A stretch of 64,000 bases of DNA from Streptomyces ruber (GTDB lineage Bacteria > Actinomycetota > Actinomycetes > Streptomycetales > Streptomycetaceae). The stretch is taken from NCBI RefSeq assembly GCF_014648075.1, contig NZ_BMQK01000007.1:152938-216937 (forward strand), in the 5' to 3' direction. Position 1 is the stretch's first letter; each line of letters begins with the position of its first letter. Shown here one piece after another: positions 59,105 through 64,000 of the stretch. The position numbers and the translations under genes are program-made. The notes under the pieces were generated by a model that saw nothing but the letters and a program-made list of their open reading frames with translations, did no database searches and was not told the origin of the DNA.

Positions 59105-60130
59105 ATGACGACAGGTCGGCTCGGGGAGCGAGCCGCGCCGCCGAACGCGGCCTACGCCGGGCAGGTCGTGCAGTTCCCGGACCCGGTGCGGGCCGCGCGT
59201 CATCCGAGGGGTGTGCGGGTCGACGCGCACGGCTACCCGGACTTCTCGCCCTACGCGCGTGCCGCTGCGGAGATCGCCGATCCCCCGGAAGGGTTCGGTG
59301 TGGACGAGCTGAGGTTGACGGACTACGTGTCGGCGAACGCCGCGCTGGCCGCGTCCGGGCACGAGCTGTGGGACACGGTTCCGGCGGTGGCGACGCCGCA
59401 CGGGTGGACCTGGCACCACGTTCCGGGCGCCCGGCGGCTGGAGTTGGTCCCGGTGGAGGTGAAGGCGCTGCTGCGGCACCACGGCGGGGTGGCGACGGCG
59501 GCGGTGGACCACGGCAAGCGGGGGACACGGCCGTTGCAGGAGACGCGGCCCGCGCACTTCGGGCTGCCGAAGTCGCTGGTGTCGGTGACCGAGCAGCAGG
59601 TGGTGGGTGTCGAGGAGGACCTGGGGTACCGGCTCCCCGGGGCGTACCGGTCGTTCCTGAAGGCGGCCGGCGGGTGCGCTCCGGCGGGGGTGGCGCTCGA
59701 CGCGGAGCTGGGTCTGCTGGTGGACCAGCCGTTCTTCACGGTGCGGGACGAGGCCGCGGTCAACGATCTCGTGTACGTCAACAAGTGCCTGCGGGACCAT
59801 CTGACGAAGGACTACCTGTGTGTGGCCTTCGTGCAGGGCGGTTTGCTGGCCGTGAAGGTGAGAGGTGACCGGGTGGGGTCGGTGTGGTTCTGCGCGTACG
59901 ACGACGCCCGTGACGTGGATCCCTCGTGGGCGCCGGAGGAGCGGGTGGAGCGGCTGTTGCTGCCGTGCGGTGAGGACTTCGACGCGTTCCTGGCCCGGCT
60001 GGCGGGCAGTCCGCCGGAGTTGGAGACGGTGGCGAACCTGATGGTGGACGGGGGCTTCGCGCGTGCCGTGCCCGTCTCGGCCGCGCCTTCCGCGGCTTCC
60101 GGTCTCTCGACGTCTCCGGCGGGGGAGTGA
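59105..60130 (+). CDS. SMI1/KNR4 (SUKH-1) family protein with N-terminal extension
   Basis: 341 residues. The C-terminal half has the SUKH-1 pattern: SLVSVTEQQVVGVEEDLGYRLPGAYRSFLKAAGGC (about 157-191, region), then VVNDLVYVN-type segment, LCVAFVQGGLLAVKV and DDARDVDPSWA. The N-terminal ~150 residues (FPDPVRAARHPRGVRVDAHG ... HVPGARRLELVPVEVKALLRHHGG) are unassigned. SUKH-1 proteins act as immunity or adaptor proteins. ATG at 59105 has AGGGGG upstream. Its stop overlaps the GTG of the next gene, so the two are coupled. Confidence 0.8.
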   Translation: MTTGRLGERAAPPNAAYAGQVVQFPDPVRAARHPRGVRVDAHGYPDFSPYARAAAEIADPPEGFGVDELRLTDYVSANAALAASGHELWDTVPAVATPHGWTWHHVPGARRLELVPVEVKALLRHHGGVATAAVDHGKRGTRPLQETRPAHFGLPKSLVSVTEQQVVGVEEDLGYRLPGAYRSFLKAAGGCAPAGVALDAELGLLVDQPFFTVRDEAAVNDLVYVNKCLRDHLTKDYLCVAFVQGGLLAVKVRGDRVGSVWFCAYDDARDVDPSWAPEERVERLLLPCGEDFDAFLARLAGSPPELETVANLMVDGGFARAVPVSAAPSAASGLSTSPAGE

Positions 60131-62853
60131 GTGCCGCGATGGTGACCTTTTCGCAGGCGCAGGAGCGCGCGGAAGAGTGGATCAATGGTGACGTGCCCGG
60201 TTACCAGCATCGTGAGGTGCGGGTGCGGGAGTTCGAGCTGGGTTTCGTGGTCTGGGCCGAGGACAGGGCGGACGGTCCGCGTTCGGACGGCGGCGCGCAG
60301 CGGGTGGTGATCGCCCGGGACAGCGGCGAGGCGTCGTTGTGGCCGGGGCTGCCGGTGGGTGAGGTGATCCGGCGGTACGAGGAGCTGTACGGCCGCACGG
60401 ACGCGGCCGCCGGGGCCGTGCCGGCGCCGCCCCCGGCGCGGGTGGACCTGAACCAGACGTCGTTCCTGTTGACGCCGCCGGAGTGGTTGCAGGAGGCGGC
60501 GGACAAGCTGGGTGTGCCGGGACGGAGGGCGGACGCGTCCGAGGGGGGCGGGGACGGTTCGTCGCCGTCGCCGTCGCCGTCGCCATCGCCGGGGAGGGCG
60601 GCCGGGCCGCCGGTTCCGGCCGACGCCACGCCGTGGCCCGTGGCGGGTACCCCTGCCGCGGGTACGCCTGCCGCCGATACGCCCGCCGGGGCGACGCCGT
60701 GGGCGGGCACGGACACGAACGCCGGTGCCGAGGACGACCGTTCGGTGCCCCTGCCGGAGACCGTGTTCGCGCCGCCGCTGAGCGAGGCGGAGGAGGAGCG
60801 TACGCCGCCGCCGGGGGTGCTGCCGCCGGACAGGAGCACCGCGTTGCTCGCGGGCGGCGGGGCCGTGGCCGGGGCGGCGGCCGGCGGTGGGGTTTCCGCG
60901 GGTGCGGTGGATGCGCCGGGTGGAGCGGGTGGAGCGGCGCACGGCGCGCCGCAGGACCCGGACCCGGGCGCCGCGCCGGGGACACCGGCTGCGGGGGCGC
61001 CTGCGCCTGGTGCGTCCGGGTCTGGCACTTCGGCGTCGGGTACGCCTGCGTCTGGCGCTCCGGTGCCTGGGACGCCCGCGTCTGGCGTGCCTGCGCCTGG
61101 TACTCCGGTGCCTGGGACGCCCACGTCTGGGGTGCCTGCGCCTGGTGGGTCCGGGTCTGGCACTCCGGCGCCGGGTACGCCTGCGCCTGGCACGTCCGCG
61201 CCTGGGGTGCCTGCGGCTGGTACTCCGGTGCCTGGGACGCCCGCGTCTGGCGTGCCTGCGGCTGGTACTCCGGTGCCTGGGACGCCCACCGCAGGTACTC
61301 CCACCGCAGGTACTCCCACCGCAGGTACTCCCGCCCCCGGTACGCATGCTCCCGGTGCGCCCGGCCCCGGTGGGGCGCACGGTTCGGTGCGCACGCAGGG
61401 CGGTGCGGTCATTCCTCCGCCGCCGCCCGGTCCGCCGGGTCCGCCGCCGCCCGGTCCGCCCCGGTCGGGTCCGGGTGTGCCCGGCACCCCGGCGAGTGGG
61501 TACGTACCGACGCAGCTGGTCTCCCAGCTCGGTGCGGACGGCCCCGAGGGTTCGCCGGGCGGTACGCCTCCGGGTGGCGTCCGGCACGCGGCGACGGTGC
61601 GGGCCGGTTCCCCGGCCGCCGGTGGTCCCGGTGCGCCGCAGCCGCCCGGTCCGCCGGGTACTCCGCCGCCTCCGGGCGTTCCCGGTGGCGGTGCCGTACA
61701 CCAGGCGGAGACCATGCTGGCCGGGCCGTCGCCCGTCGGTCAGGGTGCGCCGCCGCCCGGTCCGCCGCAGCCGCCCGGTCCTCCCGGGGTCCCTCCGGGG
61801 ACGCCCCCGGTGTCGCCTCCGCACGTGCCTCCGGCCGTGGCCCCGGCGTACGGCTATCCGCAGGCGCCGCCCGCCGGGCAGCCGACCGTGGGTCCCGGTT
61901 ACCAGGCGGTGCTGCGGTTCCGTGCGCCGGACGGTTCGGAGCAGCAGGTGATCCGGCGGTCCGCGCCGGGCATGCCGCATCCGGAGTGGCAGATCTTCCA
62001 TGAGCTGCGCGGCCTGAACGTCCCGCCGGAGGCGGTGCTGGAGCTGCACACGGAGCTGGAGTCGTGCGAGCTGCCGGGTGCATACTGCGCGCGGATGATC
62101 CGTGAGCAGTGGCCGAACGCGCGCATCACGTCCATCGCCCCGTACGGCACCGACCACGCCACGCGGCAGCAGGGCATGGCGCAACTGCTGGCGCATCAGG
62201 GGGAGTTGCACGAGGTGGCGGACGGTCCGGCGCGGCCGGCGCCGGTGCGGGCGCCGCTGCCGCCGGTGCCGCCCGCGCCGCCGGTCCCGCCGGAGGGTGT
62301 CGCGCAGGAGCTGGGGGCGGCCTTCGGGCCGGGGATCTTCCGGTTCGACCAGCAGGCGGTGTCCCGGCAGGGTGTGCCGCCGCTCGTGGCGCACGCGCTG
62401 GTGGTGGCCGGGCTGCCGTTCGACATGGGTCCGTTCTTCTGGGCGCAGGCGCAACCGGGGCGGCCGGTGCCGACGCTGGCGGAGCTGGCGCAGGAGCGCG
62501 GGGTGCAGCCGGCGTCGGACGCGGGTTCGTACCTGGTCGTGGGCAGTGACTTCGGCAAGGCGGTCTGTGTGCAGTACGGGACGGCGCACATCGTGGCCGT
62601 GCCCGTGGAGGCCGGTCCCGGTGGTGCGCCGGTGCCGCCGCAGTTCGTGAACACGGGGCTGCTGGAGTTCCAGCGCTGCCTGGCGCTGCTGGGTCGGATG
62701 TGGCGGTTGCGGTACGGGCTGAACCAGGAGCAGGCGGGCCGCTGGACCGTCGATTTCCAGGCGCAGCTCGCGGCGCTGGATCCGGCGGCGCTGGGTTCGC
62801 CGGAGAGCTGGTGGTCGGTGCTGCTGGAGGAGATGTGGGACGGACTGCTGTGA
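60127..62853 (+). CDS. Large fusion: Imm35/YrhB-like + repeat linker + nucleic-acid deaminase-like + SUKH-4
   Basis: 908 residues in four parts. Residues 5-90 resemble the YrhB/Imm35 immunity fold (FSQAQERAEEWI ... FELGFVVWAEDRA). Residues ~100-600 are low-complexity Gly/Pro/Thr/Ala with tandem repeats. Residues ~610-690 look like an SCP1.201/DddA-type deaminase core: HPEWQIFHEL and ELHTELESCELPGAYC, i.e. HxE and Cys...Cys zinc positions. Residues ~725-908 match SUKH-4 (FGPGIFRFDQQAVS ... NTGLLEFQRCLALLGRMW). A toxin-type enzyme joined to an immunity domain is unusual. GTG at 60127 overlaps the previous stop; ATG at 60139 is an alternative. Confidence 0.7.
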   Translation: MSAAMVTFSQAQERAEEWINGDVPGYQHREVRVREFELGFVVWAEDRADGPRSDGGAQRVVIARDSGEASLWPGLPVGEVIRRYEELYGRTDAAAGAVPAPPPARVDLNQTSFLLTPPEWLQEAADKLGVPGRRADASEGGGDGSSPSPSPSPSPGRAAGPPVPADATPWPVAGTPAAGTPAADTPAGATPWAGTDTNAGAEDDRSVPLPETVFAPPLSEAEEERTPPPGVLPPDRSTALLAGGGAVAGAAAGGGVSAGAVDAPGGAGGAAHGAPQDPDPGAAPGTPAAGAPAPGASGSGTSASGTPASGAPVPGTPASGVPAPGTPVPGTPTSGVPAPGGSGSGTPAPGTPAPGTSAPGVPAAGTPVPGTPASGVPAAGTPVPGTPTAGTPTAGTPTAGTPAPGTHAPGAPGPGGAHGSVRTQGGAVIPPPPPGPPGPPPPGPPRSGPGVPGTPASGYVPTQLVSQLGADGPEGSPGGTPPGGVRHAATVRAGSPAAGGPGAPQPPGPPGTPPPPGVPGGGAVHQAETMLAGPSPVGQGAPPPGPPQPPGPPGVPPGTPPVSPPHVPPAVAPAYGYPQAPPAGQPTVGPGYQAVLRFRAPDGSEQQVIRRSAPGMPHPEWQIFHELRGLNVPPEAVLELHTELESCELPGAYCARMIREQWPNARITSIAPYGTDHATRQQGMAQLLAHQGELHEVADGPARPAPVRAPLPPVPPAPPVPPEGVAQELGAAFGPGIFRFDQQAVSRQGVPPLVAHALVVAGLPFDMGPFFWAQAQPGRPVPTLAELAQERGVQPASDAGSYLVVGSDFGKAVCVQYGTAHIVAVPVEAGPGGAPVPPQFVNTGLLEFQRCLALLGRMWRLRYGLNQEQAGRWTVDFQAQLAALDPAALGSPESWWSVLLEEMWDGLL
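61000..61350 (+). repeat. In-frame tandem repeats encoding Gly/Pro/Thr linker
   Basis: Degenerate 15-, 30- and 60-base units encode (G/A)TP-x-PG-type repeats; around 61287-61332 there are three consecutive perfect 15-base units of the form ACCGCAGGTACTCCC. All are in frame with the 908-residue gene. Their number is likely to vary between strains. Confidence 0.8.
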
Positions 62854-62902
62854 GGTGGTGCTGACGCGGCGCGGTGCCGCGTTGGTCCGAGTGGAGCAGT
62901 GG

Positions 62903-62938
62903 AGGGCCGGGCCCGGTCGCACGATGGGGCCCGGCCCT
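62903..62938 (+). terminator. Terminator after the SUKH-4 fusion gene
   Basis: AGGGCCGGGCCC (62903-62914) pairs perfectly with GGGCCCGGCCCT (62927-62938), 12-base loop. Confidence 0.7.
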
Positions 62939-63101
62939 TCCGCGTGCTTCCGGGCGCCCTCCCGGGTGCGTCCGTCAGCCGTGACCCCTGGCCGGAGTGT
63001 CGCGTTATGGGCCCTTCGCTCCTATCCATCAAGATGTGCGCGACTTGTTCGTTTTTTCGCGATCGTCATGTGGTGTGGGTACGGCGGAGAGGGGTCCAGG
63101 G

Positions 63102-63986
63102 ATGAGCAGCGAGCCGGTGACGCGGTACGGCTTCGCGGTCGTGCGGCGCGGTTACCGACCCGAGCAGGTCGACCGTCACGAGGCGGCGCTCTCCGCGGAG
63201 CGTGACGCCGCGTGGGAGCGGGCCGCGCGGCTGACCGTGCTGGCCAGGGAGATGGAGGAGGACGCGGTCCGGCTGCGGGAGACCGTGGTGCGGCTCGTCC
63301 CGCAGACGTACGAGGCGCTCGGCGAGCGGGCCCGGCAGCTGTTCGAGCTGGGTGCGGAGCAGGCGGAGGCGGTACGGGCCGAGGCCCGCCGGGAGTGCGA
63401 GCGGATCGCCGAGGAGGCGGAGGCGGCGGCGGGTGCGGTGCGGGAGTCCGCGCGGGCGCACGCCGACGGGGTGCGCGAGGAGGCGGAGGAGCACGCCCGG
63501 CAGGGGCTGCTCGCGGCGCGGGCCGAGGCGGACGACGTCCGGATCACGGCGCGGTGCGAGGTGAAGGAGGCGCGCAGGGAGGCGCTGGAGACCTTGCGGG
63601 TGGTGCGGGAGCGCACGGAGGGGCTGCTCGGTGAGCAGGAGGCGAAGCACGCCGCCCGGTGGGCGGAGGCGGAGCGCGAGGAGGCCGAACGGGAGGCCGC
63701 GTCGGAAGCCCGGCAGAGGGAGCTCGTGGAACGCGCGGAGGCCGCCTTCGCCGAGGCCAGGCGCGCCTTCGCGGAGGCGGAGGAGTCCGCGGCGCAGCTC
63801 CAGGCCGAGGCCGAGGCCCGGGCGTCCGGCCTGGTCGCCGAGGCCCGGATCCGGGAGGACCGCATCGCCCGGGAGACGGACCGGGTGCTGCGCGAGCACG
63901 GCGAGCAGGAGGACAACGTGCGCGCCCACATGGACCACATCCGGGCGAGCCTGACGTCGTTGACGGGGAGCGCGCCGGTGGAGTGA
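63102..63986 (+). CDS. Long coiled-coil protein (DivIVA/Scy-like, often annotated cellulose-binding)
   Basis: 294-residue, almost wholly helical protein with very high Glu, Ala and Arg content. After a short conserved head (RYGFAVVRRGYRPEQVDRHE, about residues 7-26, resembling the DivIVA N-terminal lipid-binding segment) heptad-patterned coiled coil runs to the C-terminus. Proteins of this type in Streptomyces are labelled cellulose-binding or DivIVA-like and may act in the tip-organising cytoskeleton; the label is not proof. ATG at 63102 follows AGAGGGG. The gene stops 14 bases before the window edge. Confidence 0.7.
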   Translation: MSSEPVTRYGFAVVRRGYRPEQVDRHEAALSAERDAAWERAARLTVLAREMEEDAVRLRETVVRLVPQTYEALGERARQLFELGAEQAEAVRAEARRECERIAEEAEAAAGAVRESARAHADGVREEAEEHARQGLLAARAEADDVRITARCEVKEARREALETLRVVRERTEGLLGEQEAKHAARWAEAEREEAEREAASEARQRELVERAEAAFAEARRAFAEAEESAAQLQAEAEARASGLVAEARIREDRIARETDRVLREHGEQEDNVRAHMDHIRASLTSLTGSAPVE

Positions 63987-64000
63987 GGGGGCCGTGCGCC

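Noticed and set aside
61000..61350. Regularly spaced repeats that could suggest a CRISPR array
   Set aside because: Units are in frame, without unique spacers, inside a long coding region.
59812..62922. 1036-codon open frame antisense to the SUKH-4 fusion gene
   Set aside because: Arg/Thr/Gly repeats mirror the linker repeats of the sense gene; no start context or domain.

Overview
This is a high-GC actinobacterial chromosome segment, almost certainly from a Streptomyces. It has strong third-position GC bias, many GTG starts and one TTG start, and the classic Streptomyces core order: nuoMN, tRNA-Thr/tRNA-Met/rpmG, murB, tRNA-Trp/secE/nusG/rplK/rplA, rplJL, rpoBC, rpsL/rpsG/fusA/tuf, ppc, then pth/rplY/prs/glmU/tRNA-Gln. 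The species cannot be named from the sequence.

Layout. 1-9 kb: end of the NADH dehydrogenase operon, an HtpX protease with a sigma-R-like promoter, a YccF protein, an amino-acid permease, YajQ, then what looks like a scar of an integrative element: a 45-nt tRNA-Tyr remnant and two small genes. After this come an NAD-binding protein and an amidohydrolase lacking key metal ligands. 9-15 kb: tRNAs, rpmG, two hot-dog dehydratases, murB, a divergent TetR/NAD-binding pair, adenosine deaminase and aspartate aminotransferase. 15.6-29.2 kb and 37-41.7 kb: the transcription and translation core, with recognisable promoters, an L10 leader and terminators. 41.8-50.3 kb: GNAT, an orphan response regulator, a MarR/tam pair, a Uma2 gene broken by an amber codon, a desaturase/TetR operon and ppc. 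50.3-55.2 kb: a membrane protein, pth, rplY, prs, glmU and tRNA-Gln. 55.2-64 kb: an HTH protein, an orphan histidine kinase, a SUKH/deaminase (polymorphic-toxin-like) cluster and a coiled-coil protein.

The most interesting region is 29.3-36.8 kb, an accessory block inserted between rpoC and rpsL. One minus-strand transcription unit encodes, in order, a class III nucleotidyl cyclase, a degenerate P-loop/HEAT-like protein, an SPFH-like coiled-coil protein, a Pycsar-type membrane effector (PycTM family) and an M48 membrane peptidase. Just upstream on the same strand is a Crp/Fnr regulator with an intact cyclic-nucleotide-binding cassette, and the gap between the two holds a TGTGA-N6-GCACA site. 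The cyclase and the HEAT-like protein share a nearly identical 26-residue glycine-rich motif. I interpret this as a Pycsar-like cyclic-nucleotide signalling or anti-phage system with unusual extra components and its own possible cNMP-responsive transcription control. The cyclase and effector calls rest on visible motifs; the joint function is inference.
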